This document shows positions 41,625 through 50,554 of a DNA stretch of 64,000 bases, piece after piece. Source of the stretch: a bacterium (GTDB lineage Bacteria; Bacillota; Bacilli; Lactobacillales; Streptococcaceae); the NCBI GenBank assembly GCA_905221105.1, contig CAJNBW010000002.1, positions 1 to 64,000 of the forward strand, read 5' to 3'. A model generated the notes under the pieces. The model made no database searches. It was not told where the DNA came from and saw nothing but the letters and a program-made list of their open reading frames with translations. The position numbers and the translations under genes are program-made. Position 1 is the first letter of the stretch. Every line of letters starts with the position of its first letter.

Positions 41625-42000
41625 ACGAAAATGGAAAAATCGTGACCTGATATCCAGTTTAGAATTTGCCCTCACAGGAATTTTTACTGCCATCAAGGAA
41701 GAACGCAATATGCGAAAACATGCAGTGACGGCTCTTGTAGTCATTCTTGCAGGTGTTGTTTTTCAGGTGTCACGAATTGAATGGCTCTTTCTCCTATTGA
41801 GCATTTTCTTGGTAGTAGCTTTTGAAATTATCAATTCTGCTATTGAAAATGTGGTGGATTTGGCCAGTCACTATCACTTTTCCATGCTGGCTAAAAATGC
41901 CAAGGATATGGCGGCTGGCGCGGTACTAGTGGTCTCTCTTTTTGCAGCCTTAACAGGTGCATTGATTTTTCTCCCACGAATCTGGGATTTATTATTTTAA
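41605..42000 (+). CDS. dgkA: Diacylglycerol/undecaprenol kinase
   Basis: Small three-helix membrane kinase; the Gram-positive enzyme mainly phosphorylates undecaprenol. 131 residues: N-terminal amphipathic stretch, [12 protein letters not shown], three hydrophobic helices, and the catalytic region [13 protein letters not shown]. Overlaps ybeY by 20 nt and precedes era by 16 nt. Confidence 0.93.
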   Translation: MDSQDNKRKWKNRDLISSLEFALTGIFTAIKEERNMRKHAVTALVVILAGVVFQVSRIEWLFLLLSIFLVVAFEIINSAIENVVDLASHYHFSMLAKNAKDMAAGAVLVVSLFAALTGALIFLPRIWDLLF

Positions 42001-42016
42001 ACAGTAAGAGGAAATT

Positions 42017-42916
42017 ATGACTTTTAAATCAGGCTTTGTAGCCATTTTAGGACGTCCCAATGTTGGGAAGTCAACTTTTTTAAATCACGTTATGGGGCAA
42101 AAGATTGCCATCATGAGTGATAAGGCGCAGACAACGCGCAACAAAATCATGGGAATTTACACGACTGATAAGGAGCAAATCGTCTTTATCGACACGCCAG
42201 GGATTCACAAGCCTAAAACAGCTCTTGGAGATTTCATGGTTGAGTCTGCCTACAGCACCCTTCGTGAAGTGGATACTGTTCTTTTTATGGTGCCTGCTGA
42301 TGAAGCGCGTGGTAAGGGGGACGACATGATTATCGAGCGTCTCAAGGCTGCCAAGGTTCCTGTTATTTTAGTGGTAAACAAGATTGATAAGGTTCATCCA
42401 GACCAGCTTTTGTCTCAGATTGATGATTTCCGTAATCAAATGGACTTCAAGGAAATTGTTCCTATCTCAGCCCTTCAGGGCAATAACGTATCTCGTTTAG
42501 TGGATATTTTGAGTGAAAATCTGGACGAAGGATTCCAGTATTTCCCGTCTGATCAAATCACAGACCATCCAGAACGTTTCTTGGTTTCAGAAATGGTTCG
42601 CGAGAAAGTCTTGCACCTAACTCGTGAAGAAATTCCTCACTCAGTTGCCGTTGTGGTTGACTCTATGAAACGTGACGAAGAGACAGACAAGGTGCACATT
42701 CGTGCAACTATTATGGTTGAGCGTGATAGTCAGAAAGGGATCATCATCGGTAAAGGTGGCGCTATGCTTAAGAAAATTGGTAGCATGGCCCGTCGTGATA
42801 TTGAACTCATGCTAGGAGACAAGGTCTTCCTAGAAACATGGGTCAAGGTCAAGAAAAACTGGCGCGATAAAAAGCTAGATTTGGCTGACTTTGGCTATAA
42901 TGAAAAAGAATACTAA
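42017..42916 (+). CDS. era: GTPase Era
   Basis: Ribosome-assembly GTPase binding the 3' end of 16S rRNA. 299 residues: G1 GRPNVGKS (12-19), G3 DTPGIH, G4 NKID, and a C-terminal KH domain with [23 protein letters not shown] ribosome site. Neighbours ybeY and dgkA; ybeY acts on the same 16S 3' end. Confidence 0.97.
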   Translation: MTFKSGFVAILGRPNVGKSTFLNHVMGQKIAIMSDKAQTTRNKIMGIYTTDKEQIVFIDTPGIHKPKTALGDFMVESAYSTLREVDTVLFMVPADEARGKGDDMIIERLKAAKVPVILVVNKIDKVHPDQLLSQIDDFRNQMDFKEIVPISALQGNNVSRLVDILSENLDEGFQYFPSDQITDHPERFLVSEMVREKVLHLTREEIPHSVAVVVDSMKRDEETDKVHIRATIMVERDSQKGIIIGKGGAMLKKIGSMARRDIELMLGDKVFLETWVKVKKNWRDKKLDLADFGYNEKEY

Positions 42917-42964
42917 GTAGAGGTGGGCTCATGCCTGCTTCTTGTTTTTACAGAAGGAGGACTT

Positions 42965-43789
42965 ATGCCTGAATTACCAGAGGTTGAAACGGTTCGTCGT
43001 GGCTTAGAAAAATTGATTTTAGGAAAGAAGATTTCGAGTATAGAAATTCGCTATCCCAAGATGATTAAGACAAATCTGGACGAGTTTCAAAAGGAAGTGC
43101 CTGGACAGTTAATTGAGTCCATGGGACGTCGTGGCAAATACTTGCTTTTTTACCTGACAGACAAGGTCTTGATTTCCCATTTGCGGATGGAGGGCAAGTA
43201 TTTTTACTATCCAGACCAAGCACCTGAACGCAAGCATGCCCATGTTTTCTTCCAGTTTGAGGACGGTGGAACGCTTGTTTATGAGGATGTACGCAAGTTT
43301 GGTACTATGGAACTCTTGGCTCCTGACCTTTTGGAAGCCTACTTTATTTCTAAGAAACTAGGGCCTGAACCAAGGGAGCAGGACTTTGATTTGCAGGCCT
43401 TTCAAACTGCCCTAGCCAAGTCCAAAAAACCTATCAAATCCCACCTTTTAGACCAGACCTTGGTTGCTGGCCTTGGCAATATTTATGTGGATGAAGTCCT
43501 CTGGCGAGCTCAGGTTCATCCAGCTAGACCTTCGCAAACTTTGACAGTAGCAGAAGCGTCAGCCATTCATGACCAGACCATTGCTGTTTTGGGACAGGCT
43601 GTTGAAAAAGGTGGCTCGACCATTCGGACCTATACCAATGCCTTTGGGGAAGACGGAACCATGCAGGATTTTCATCAAGTTTATGATAAGGCTGGTCAAG
43701 AATGTTCAAGATGTGGAACTATAATTGAGAAAATCCAACTAGGCGGACGAGGCACCCACTTTTGTCCAAACTGTCAAAGGAGGGACTGA
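42965..43789 (+). CDS. mutM: Formamidopyrimidine-DNA glycosylase
   Basis: Removes 8-oxoguanine and formamidopyrimidines. 274 residues; the start at 42965 gives [13 protein letters not shown], whose Pro2 is the catalytic nucleophile, with GGAGG 5 nt upstream. C-terminal zinc finger CSRCG...CPNCQR. An in-frame start at 42923 would bury the Pro and is rejected. The stop overlaps the coaE start by 1 nt (TGATG). Confidence 0.96.
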   Translation: MPELPEVETVRRGLEKLILGKKISSIEIRYPKMIKTNLDEFQKEVPGQLIESMGRRGKYLLFYLTDKVLISHLRMEGKYFYYPDQAPERKHAHVFFQFEDGGTLVYEDVRKFGTMELLAPDLLEAYFISKKLGPEPREQDFDLQAFQTALAKSKKPIKSHLLDQTLVAGLGNIYVDEVLWRAQVHPARPSQTLTVAEASAIHDQTIAVLGQAVEKGGSTIRTYTNAFGEDGTMQDFHQVYDKAGQECSRCGTIIEKIQLGGRGTHFCPNCQRRD

Positions 43790-44394
43790 TGGGAAAAATC
43801 ATCGGAATTACAGGAGGAATTGCCTCGGGTAAGTCAACTGTGACAAATTTTCTAAGAGAGCAAGGTTTTCAAGTGGTGGATGCTGACGCAGTCGTCCACC
43901 AACTACAGAAACCTGGTGATCGTCTGTTTGAGGCTCTAGTCCAGCATTTTGGTCAAAAAATTATCCTTGAAAATGGAGAACTCAATCGCCCTCTCCTAGC
44001 TAGTCTCATCTTTTCAAATCCTGATGAACGGGAATGGTCTAAACAAATCCAAGGAGAGATTATCCGTGAGGAACTAGCTACATTAAGAGACCAATTGGCT
44101 CAGACAGAAGAGATTTTCTTCATGGATATTCCCCTACTTTTTGAGCAGGACTATGCCTCTTGGTTTAATGAGACTTGGTTGGTCTATGTGGATCGAGATG
44201 TCCAAGTAGAACGTTTAATGAAAAGAGACCAGTTGTCCAAAGTTGAGGCTGAATCTCGTCTGGCAGCCCAGTGGCCTTTAGAGAAAAAGAAAGATTTGGC
44301 CAGCCATGTTTTAAACAACAATGGAAATCAGGACCAGCTTCTCACTCAGGTGTTCTCCCTGCTTGAGGGAGGTAATCAAGATGACAGAGATTAA
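43789..44394 (+). CDS. coaE: Dephospho-CoA kinase
   Basis: Last step of coenzyme A synthesis. 201 residues from ATG 43789 (overlapping the mutM stop); P-loop GGIASGKS (9-16), DADAVVHQL and the MDIPLLFE motif. AAAGGAGGG site. It overlaps pmrA by 14 nt. Confidence 0.94.
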   Translation: MGKIIGITGGIASGKSTVTNFLREQGFQVVDADAVVHQLQKPGDRLFEALVQHFGQKIILENGELNRPLLASLIFSNPDEREWSKQIQGEIIREELATLRDQLAQTEEIFFMDIPLLFEQDYASWFNETWLVYVDRDVQVERLMKRDQLSKVEAESRLAAQWPLEKKKDLASHVLNNNGNQDQLLTQVFSLLEGGNQDDRD

Positions 44395-45580
44395 CTGGAA
44401 GGATAATCTGCGCATTGCCTGGTTTGGTAATTTTCTGACTGGAGCCAGTATTTCTTTGGTTGTACCTTTTATGCCCATCTTTGTGGAAAATCTAGGTGTA
44501 GGGAGTGAGCAAGTCGCTTTTTATGCAGGCTTAGCTATTTCTGTCTCTGCTATTTCAGCGGCGCTCTTTTCTCCTATCTGGGGCATCCTTGCTGACAAAT
44601 ACGGTCGAAAACCCATGATGATTCGTGCTGGTCTGGTCATGACTATCACTATGGGAGGTTTGGCCTTTGTCCCAAATATCTATTGGTTAATCTTTCTTCG
44701 TTTATTAAACGGTGTATTTGCAGGATTTGTTCCCAATGCAACGGCCTTGATAGCCAGTCAGGTTCCCAAGGAGAAATCAGGCTCTGCCTTAGGTACTTTG
44801 TCTACAGGTGTGGTTGCAGGTACTCTAACTGGTCCTTTTATTGGTGGCTTTATCGCAGAATTATTTGGCATTCGTACGGTTTTCTTACTGGTTGGTAGTT
44901 TTCTGTTTTTAGCTGCTATTTTGACTATTTGCTTTATTAAGGAAGATTTTAAACCAGTAGCCAAGGAAAAGGCCATTCCAACAAAGGAATTGTTTACATC
45001 AGTTATATATCCCTATCTTTTGGTTAATCTTTTTCTGACCAGTTTTGTCATCCAATTTTCAGCCCAATCGATCGGCCCTATTTTGGCTCTTTATGTACGC
45101 GACTTAGGGCAGACAGAGAATCTTCTTTTTGTTTCTGGTTTGATTGTGTCCAGCATGGGCTTTTCCAGCATGATGAGTGCAGGAGTCATGGGTAAGCTAG
45201 GTGACAAGGTGGGCAATCATCGTCTCTTGGTTGTCGCCCAGTTTTATTCAGTCATCATCTATCTTCTCTGTGCCAATGCATCTAGTCCCCTTCAACTAGG
45301 ACTCTATCGTTTCCTCTTTGGCTTGGGAACCGGTGCGCTGATTCCCGGGGTTAATGCCCTACTCAGCAAAATGACTCCCAAAGCCGGCATTTCGAGGGTC
45401 TTTGCCTTTAATCAGGTATTCTTTTATCTGGGAGGTGTTGTTGGTCCCATGGCAGGTTCTGCAGTAGCAGGACAATTTGGCTACCATGCAGTCTTTTATG
45501 CGACAAGCCTTTGTGTTGCCTTTAGTTGTCTCTTTAACCTGCTTCAATTTCGAACATTATTAAAAGTAAAGGAAATCTAG
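44381..45580 (+). CDS. pmrA: PmrA, MFS multidrug efflux pump
   Basis: 399-residue major facilitator transporter with 12 predicted membrane helices and the MFS motif [12 protein letters not shown]. The pneumococcal homologue PmrA exports fluoroquinolones and dyes at low level. Start at 44381 after GGGAGGT; overlaps coaE by 14 nt. Its stop overlaps the rpmG start by 1 nt (TAGTG), so rpmG is coupled to it. Confidence 0.92.
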
Positions 45581-45729
45581 TGCGAGTAAAAATTAATCTC
45601 AAATGCTCCTCTTGTGGCAGTATCAATTACCTAACCAGTAAAAATTCAAAAACCCATCCAGACAAGATTGAGGTTTTAAAGTATTGTCCCAAGGAAAGAA
45701 AAGTAACCCTACATCTTGAATCTAAGTAG
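45580..45729 (+). CDS. rpmG: 50S ribosomal protein L33 (small, GTG start)
   Basis: 49 residues starting [14 protein letters not shown] and ending HLESK, from a GTG that shares its first base with the pmrA stop; AAAGGAAA (45568-45575) is well placed. Of the four cysteines of zinc-type L33, the CSSC pair and one of the second pair remain; the second pair is YCPKE instead of CxxC, so zinc binding may be lost or incomplete. Paralogous L33 genes are usual in Firmicutes. It links pmrA to secG. Confidence 0.85.
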
Positions 45730-45768
45730 ATTTTATGGTAAAATAATAAGGATTTTAAGGAGTTTGAT

Positions 45769-46002
45769 ATGTATAACCTATTATTAACCATTTTATTAGT
45801 ATTATCTGTTGTGATTGTGATTGCGATTTTCATGCAACCAACCAAAAACCAATCCAGCAATGTATTTGATGCCAGCTCAGGTGATTTGTTTGAACGCAGT
45901 AAAGCACGCGGTTTTGAAGCTGTAATGCAGCGTTTGACTGGGATTTTAGTCTTTTTCTGGCTAGCCATTGCCTTAGCATTGACGGTATTATCAAGTAGAT
46001 AA
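45769..46002 (+). CDS. secG: SecG preprotein translocase subunit
   Basis: 77-residue small membrane protein with two hydrophobic helices (about 3-22 and 54-74) and a short polar loop; the family segment is FMQPTKNQSSNVFDASSGDLFE. A TAAAAT -10 is just upstream. secG-rnr-smpB is a conserved order. Followed by a weak hairpin at 46013-46032. Confidence 0.88.
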   Translation: MYNLLLTILLVLSVVIVIAIFMQPTKNQSSNVFDASSGDLFERSKARGFEAVMQRLTGILVFFWLAIALALTVLSSR

Positions 46003-46103
46003 GAAAATAATGGGCAGGACTAGGTCTTTGCCTCTTTTTATTTTTAAAGGATGTTTGAGAAGGTTTTACAGTAAAAGAAAATTAAAAAATCTAGAAAGAA
46101 AAT

Positions 46104-48458
46104 ATGAAAGATAGAATAAAAGAATATTTGCAAGACGAGGGAAAGGTGACGGTCAATGACTTGGCTCAGGCTTTGGGAAAAGATGGGTCCAAGGATTTTC
46201 GTGAGTTGATTAAAACCTTGTCCCTAATGGAAAGAAAGCACCAGATTCGCTTTGAAGAAGATGGAAGTCTGACCTTGGAAGCCAAGAAAAAACATGAGAT
46301 TACCCTCAAGGGGATTTTTCATGCCCATAAAAATGGCTTCGGTTTTGTTAGCCTGGAAGGGGAAGAGGACGACCTTTTTGTAGGAAAGAACGATGTTAAC
46401 TACGCTATTGATGGTGATACCGTTGAGGTCGTCATCAAGAAAGTCGCTGACCGCAATAAGGGAACAGCAGCAGAGGCAAAAATTATTGATATCCTAGAAC
46501 ACAGTTTGACAACTGTTGTCGGACAAATTGTTCTGGATCAGGAAAAGCCCAAGTATGCGGGTTATATCCGTTCGAAAAATCAGAAAATCAGCCAACCGAT
46601 TTATGTTAAGAAACCTGCCCTTAAACTAGAAGGAACAGAAGTTCTCAAGGTCTTTATCGATAAATACCCAAGCAAGAAACATGATTTCTTTGTTGCTAGT
46701 GTCCTTGATGTGGTGGGGCACTCGACGGATGTTGGAATAGATGTTCTTGAGGTTTTGGAGTCTATGGACATTGTATCCGAGTTTCCAGAGGTTGTTCTTA
46801 AGGAAGCTGAAAGTGTGCCGGATGCTCCGTCTCAAAAGGATATGGAAGGTCGTTTGGATTTAAGAGATGAGATTACCTTTACCATTGACGGTGCTGACGC
46901 CAAGGACTTGGACGATGCAGTTCATATCAAGGCATTGAAAAATGGCAATCTGGAGCTAGGGGTTCACATCGCAGATGTTTCCTACTATGTGACCGAGGGT
47001 TCTGCCCTTGATAAGGAAGCCCTTAACCGTGCGACTTCTGTTTATGTGACAGACCGTGTGGTACCCATGCTTCCAGAGCGTTTGTCAAATGGCATCTGCT
47101 CACTCAATCCTCAAGTAGATCGCTTGACCCAGTCAGCCATTATGGAGATTGATAAACATGGTCGTGTGGTCAATTACATCATTACACAAACGATTATCAA
47201 GACAAGCTTTCGTATGACCTATAGCGATGTCAATGATATCCTAGCTGGCGATGAAGAAAAGAGGCAAGAATATAAGAAAATTGTCCCTAGTATCGAACTC
47301 ATGGCCAAGCTCCATGAAACTCTTGAAAACATGCGAGTGAAACGTGGAGCCCTTAATTTTGATACCAATGAAGCTAAAATTTTAGTGGATAAACAAGGTA
47401 AGCCTGTTGATATTGTTCTTCGTCAACGTGGTATTGCTGAGCGCATGATTGAGTCCTTTATGTTGATGGCCAACGAAACAGTTGCTGAACATTTTAGCAA
47501 GTTGGATTTACCTTTTATCTATCGAATTCACGAGGAGCCAAAGGCTGAAAAGATTCAGAAGTTTATTGATTATGCTTCGAGCTTTGGCTTGCGCATTTAT
47601 GGGACTGCCAGTGAGATTAGCCAGGAGGCGCTTCAAGATATCATGCGCACTGTTGAGGGAGAACCTTATGCGGATGTCTTGTCCATGATGCTCCTTCGCT
47701 CTATGCAACAGGCTCGCTATTCAGAGCACAATCACGGTCACTATGGCCTTGCTGCCGACTATTACACTCACTTTACTAGTCCGATTCGCCGTTATCCGGA
47801 CCTCCTTGTTCACCGTATGATTCGGGATTACGGCCGTTCTAAGGAAATAGCAGAGCATTTTGAGCAAGTGATTCCAGAGATTGCGACCCAGTCTTCCAAT
47901 CGTGAGCGTCGTGCAATCGAGGCAGAGCGCGAAGTCGAAGCTATGAAAAAGGCTGAGTACATGGAAGAATACGTGGGTGAAGAGTACGATGCGGTTGTGT
48001 CCAGCATCGTCAAATTTGGTCTCTTTGTTGAATTGCCAAACACGGTTGAAGGTTTGATTCATATCACTAATTTACCTGAATTTTATCATTTCAATGAGCG
48101 TGATTTGACTCTGCGTGGGGAAAAATCGGGTACAACCTTCCGTGTAGGACAGCAGATTCGCATTCGCGTTGAAAGAGCTGACAAGATGACAGGTGAAATT
48201 GACTTTTCTTACATTCCAAGTGAATTTGATGTGATTGAAAAAGGCTTGAAACAGTCTAGTCGCAGTGACAGAGGGCGAGGTTCAAGTCGTCATTCAGATA
48301 AGAAGGAAGATAAGAGAAAATCAGGTCGCTCTAATGCTAAGCGCAAGCATTTACAAAAAGATAAGAAGAAAAAGGGTAAGAAACCTTTTTATAAGGAAGT
48401 AGCTAAGAAAGGAGCTAAGCATGGCAAAGGGCGAGGGAAAGGTCGTCGCACAAAATAA
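46104..48458 (+). CDS. rnr: Ribonuclease R
   Basis: 3'-to-5' exoribonuclease that degrades structured RNA and, with SmpB-tmRNA, messages of stalled ribosomes. 784 residues: winged-helix N-terminus, two cold-shock-type OB domains, the RNB catalytic domain with [13 protein letters not shown], and a C-terminal S1 domain followed by a Lys/Ser-rich tail (about 715-784). The last 38 nt overlap smpB in another frame. Confidence 0.95.
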   Translation: MKDRIKEYLQDEGKVTVNDLAQALGKDGSKDFRELIKTLSLMERKHQIRFEEDGSLTLEAKKKHEITLKGIFHAHKNGFGFVSLEGEEDDLFVGKNDVNYAIDGDTVEVVIKKVADRNKGTAAEAKIIDILEHSLTTVVGQIVLDQEKPKYAGYIRSKNQKISQPIYVKKPALKLEGTEVLKVFIDKYPSKKHDFFVASVLDVVGHSTDVGIDVLEVLESMDIVSEFPEVVLKEAESVPDAPSQKDMEGRLDLRDEITFTIDGADAKDLDDAVHIKALKNGNLELGVHIADVSYYVTEGSALDKEALNRATSVYVTDRVVPMLPERLSNGICSLNPQVDRLTQSAIMEIDKHGRVVNYIITQTIIKTSFRMTYSDVNDILAGDEEKRQEYKKIVPSIELMAKLHETLENMRVKRGALNFDTNEAKILVDKQGKPVDIVLRQRGIAERMIESFMLMANETVAEHFSKLDLPFIYRIHEEPKAEKIQKFIDYASSFGLRIYGTASEISQEALQDIMRTVEGEPYADVLSMMLLRSMQQARYSEHNHGHYGLAADYYTHFTSPIRRYPDLLVHRMIRDYGRSKEIAEHFEQVIPEIATQSSNRERRAIEAEREVEAMKKAEYMEEYVGEEYDAVVSSIVKFGLFVELPNTVEGLIHITNLPEFYHFNERDLTLRGEKSGTTFRVGQQIRIRVERADKMTGEIDFSYIPSEFDVIEKGLKQSSRSDRGRGSSRHSDKKEDKRKSGRSNAKRKHLQKDKKKKGKKPFYKEVAKKGAKHGKGRGKGRRTK

Positions 48459-48888
48459 AAAGGCGAGCCACGACTATACAATCGTAGATACGCTAGAGGC
48501 AGGAATGGTCCTGACTGGAACTGAAATCAAGAGTGTACGAGCTGCTCGAATCAATCTTAAGGATGGCTTTGCCCAAGTAAAAAATGGAGAAGTCTGGCTG
48601 AGCAATGTTCATATCGCGCCATACGAAGAGGGCAATATCTGGAACCAGGAACCGGAACGCCGTCGTAAACTCCTGCTCCATAAGAAACAAATTCAAAAAT
48701 TGGAACAAGAGACCAAAGGGACAGGAATGACTCTGGTTCCCCTTAAGGTCTATATCAAAGATGGTTACGCTAAACTCCTTTTAGGACTTGCCAAAGGGAA
48801 GCATGACTATGATAAACGGGAGTCTATCAAACGTCGTGAGCAAAACCGCGACATCGCGCGTGTTATGAAAGCTGTTAATCAGCGATAA
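48421..48888 (+). CDS. smpB: SsrA-binding protein SmpB
   Basis: Partner of tmRNA in trans-translation. 155 residues with [20 protein letters not shown], and [17 protein letters not shown], plus a basic tail. The start at 48421 uses AAAGGAGC within the rnr 3' end, overlapping it by 38 nt. The tmRNA gene is not in this window. Confidence 0.97.
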   Translation: MAKGEGKVVAQNKKASHDYTIVDTLEAGMVLTGTEIKSVRAARINLKDGFAQVKNGEVWLSNVHIAPYEEGNIWNQEPERRRKLLLHKKQIQKLEQETKGTGMTLVPLKVYIKDGYAKLLLGLAKGKHDYDKRESIKRREQNRDIARVMKAVNQR

Positions 48889-48902
48889 AAAGAGGAATGA
48901 AA

Positions 48903-49763
48903 ATGGAAAAACTAGTTGCCTACAAACGCATGCCACTGTGGACTAAAGAGACTATGCCAGAGGCGGTTCAGCAAAAGCACAATACCAAGGTCGGAACTTG
49001 GGGTAAGATCACAGTTGTAAAAGGAGCTCTCAAGTTTATTGAATTGACCGAAGAAGGAGAAGTTCTAGCTGAACATCTCTTTGAAGCAGGAGCAGACAAT
49101 CCAATGGCGCAACCGCAAGCCTGGCACCGAGTGGAGGCTGCCACAGATGATGTAGAATGGTACTTGGAATTTTATTGTAAACCTGAGGACTATTTCCTTA
49201 AGAAATACAATACCAATCCTGTTCATTCAGAGGTCTTAGAGGCTATGCAAACAGTAAAACTAGGGAAAGCCTTGGATTTAGGCTGTGGTCAGGGCCGTAA
49301 TTCCCTCTTTTTGGCTCAGCAAGGTTTTGATGTTACAGCTGTAGATCAAAATGAGCTATCCCTTGAAATCTTGCAAAGCATTGTGGAACAGGAAGATTTG
49401 GATATGCCTGTTGGTCTTTACGATATCAATTCAGCCAGCATTGGGCAAGCATATGATTTTATCGTTTCAACAGTTGTTCTCATGTTTCTACAAGCGGACC
49501 GCATTCCAGCTATTATTCAAAATATGCAGGAGCACACCACGGTCGGTGGTTATAACCTTATCGTCTGTGCCATGGATACAGAGGACTATCCTTGCTCAGT
49601 TAACTTCCCATTCACCTTTAAAGAAGGGGAACTGGCAGACTATTACAAGGACTGGGAATTGGTCAAGTACAATGAAAATCCAGGACATCTGCACCGTCGC
49701 GATGAGAATGGAAATCGTATCCAACTACGCTTTGCGACCATGCTAGCTAAGAAAATCAAATAA
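48903..49763 (+). CDS. tehB: TehB-family SAM-dependent methyltransferase
   Basis: 286 residues: an N-terminal DUF1971-type beta domain (about 1-95, KRMPLWTKETMPEAV) and a C-terminal methyltransferase domain with motif I ALDLGCGQGRNSLF and GFDVTAVD. This fusion is the streptococcal TehB type, linked to tellurite resistance. The ATG at 48903 fits AAGAGGA (48889-48895); one at 48897 is too close. It was followed directly by coiA in the ancestral layout, but a cassette now lies between. Confidence 0.86.
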   Translation: MEKLVAYKRMPLWTKETMPEAVQQKHNTKVGTWGKITVVKGALKFIELTEEGEVLAEHLFEAGADNPMAQPQAWHRVEAATDDVEWYLEFYCKPEDYFLKKYNTNPVHSEVLEAMQTVKLGKALDLGCGQGRNSLFLAQQGFDVTAVDQNELSLEILQSIVEQEDLDMPVGLYDINSASIGQAYDFIVSTVVLMFLQADRIPAIIQNMQEHTTVGGYNLIVCAMDTEDYPCSVNFPFTFKEGELADYYKDWELVKYNENPGHLHRRDENGNRIQLRFATMLAKKIK

Positions 49764-49769
49764 ACATGA

Positions 49770-49815
49770 ATGAAGATTAGGAATTTTCCTGATCTTTTTT
49801 CTTTTTTTACGAATA
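49770..49815 (+). repeat. Direct repeat copy 1: terminator plus combox
   Basis: First copy of a 45-46 nt block, identical to 50489-50533 except for one T in the poly-T. It has a hairpin GATTAGGAA/TTCCTGATC with a T run (ends tehB) and, at 49808-49815, the combox TACGAATA. The copy lies upstream of hicA, 68 nt from its start. Confidence 0.95.
49808..49815 (+). promoter_or_regulatory. Combox copy 1, upstream of hicAB
   Basis: TACGAATA preceded by a 7-T run, the same context as the coiA and comEA boxes. If active, ComX would drive hicA-hicB during competence. Confidence 0.75.
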
Positions 49816-49830
49816 GATAAGATAGAAGAA

Positions 49831-49859
49831 TTGCCAAAAATACGCATTATAAGTATAAT
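49831..49859 (+). promoter_or_regulatory. hicAB sigma-A promoter and palindromic operator
   Basis: TTGCCA (49831-49836), 17 nt, TATAAT (49854-49859). The -10 is the right half of a perfect palindrome ATTATA-AG-TATAAT (49846-49859), a fitting site for HicB, which in other systems represses its own promoter. That HicB binds here is an inference. Confidence 0.75.
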
Positions 49860-49882
49860 TTTAGCTAAAAAGGTGACCATAA

Positions 49883-50071
49883 ATGCCAATCACAGGTAAG
49901 GAAATGGTAAAATTAGCTCTTGCAAATGGATAGATTGAAGTTCGTAAGAGAGGAAGTCATCATCATTTTAAGAAAGAAGGAGTTCCCTATCTTGTCACTA
50001 TTCCAGTCCACGGTAATGAGGATTTAGGAAAAGGTTTAGAGAGGAAAATAGTAAAAGATTTGGGACTGTAG
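49883..50071 (+). pseudogene. hicA: hicA toxin with in-frame amber stop
   Basis: HicA-type mRNA interferase frame of 62 codons. It begins MPITGKEMVKLALANG, then TAG at 49931-49933 (codon 17), then continues IEVRKRGSHHHFKKEGVP to a TAG at 50069-50071. The family has a Trp here (ANGW), so TGG to TAG is the simplest explanation. The catalytic His region GSHHHF is downstream of the stop. AAAAAGGTG precedes the ATG. Unless the amber is suppressed, no toxin is made. hicB starts 27 nt later. Confidence 0.8.
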
Positions 50072-50098
50072 TTGATTTGGAAATGTTGGAGGTGTATT

Positions 50099-50476
50099 AT
50101 GCTAAAATCTTATCCTGCTATTTTTCATAGAGAAGGCACTGGATATTGGGTTGAATTTCTTGAATTTGGAGGAGGGACAGAGGGAGCAACGATTGAACTT
50201 GCGATGAAAAATGCTCGGGAAATGCTTGAGAGTGTTTTAGCTTCTTATATTGATGAAGGACTGACTTTGCCTACTCCCAGTGACATTTCTAAGTTGAAAG
50301 CCCCTGATGGATTTGTGACTTTGATTCAAGTCAATCCCTTGCCTTTCGTAAAGAATAATAAAGCGATTCGAAAAAATGTTACGGTTCCAGAGTGGCTAGT
50401 CAGACTTGCAGATCGTGAGAAAGTGAACTATTCTGAAGTGTTGACACAAGCTCTTGAAAGTCGCTTGCAACTCTAA
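50099..50476 (+). CDS. hicB: HicB antitoxin
   Basis: 125 residues: an N-terminal partial RNase-H-like fold (YPAIFHREGTGYWVEFLEFGG, ATIELAMKNAREML), typical of HicB, and a C-terminal ribbon-helix-helix or helix-turn-helix-like stretch (KNVTVPEWLVRLADREKV) for DNA binding. The ATG at 50099 follows TTGGAGGTG at 50086-50094; a TTG at 50072 is not supported. Intact, unlike hicA. It ends just before the second direct repeat, whose hairpin serves as its terminator. Confidence 0.9.
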   Translation: MLKSYPAIFHREGTGYWVEFLEFGGGTEGATIELAMKNAREMLESVLASYIDEGLTLPTPSDISKLKAPDGFVTLIQVNPLPFVKNNKAIRKNVTVPEWLVRLADREKVNYSEVLTQALESRLQL

Positions 50477-50488
50477 AATTATAGAGTG

Positions 50489-50533
50489 ATGAAGATTAGG
50501 AATTTTCCTGATCTTTTTTCTTTTTTACGAATA
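50489..50533 (+). repeat. Direct repeat copy 2: terminator plus combox
   Basis: Second copy of the block at 49770-49815. Its hairpin ends hicAB and its combox at 50526-50533 drives coiA. Confidence 0.95.
50526..50533 (+). promoter_or_regulatory. Combox of coiA
   Basis: TACGAATA after a T run, 22 nt before the coiA start, with AAAGGAGGG between. Confidence 0.9.
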
Positions 50534-50554
50534 ATATAGAAAAGGAGGGAAATC

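Noticed and set aside
50471-50486. Small hairpin CTCTA/TAGAG after hicB as a terminator
   Set aside because: Only 5 bp with no T run; the real terminator is the direct repeat just downstream.
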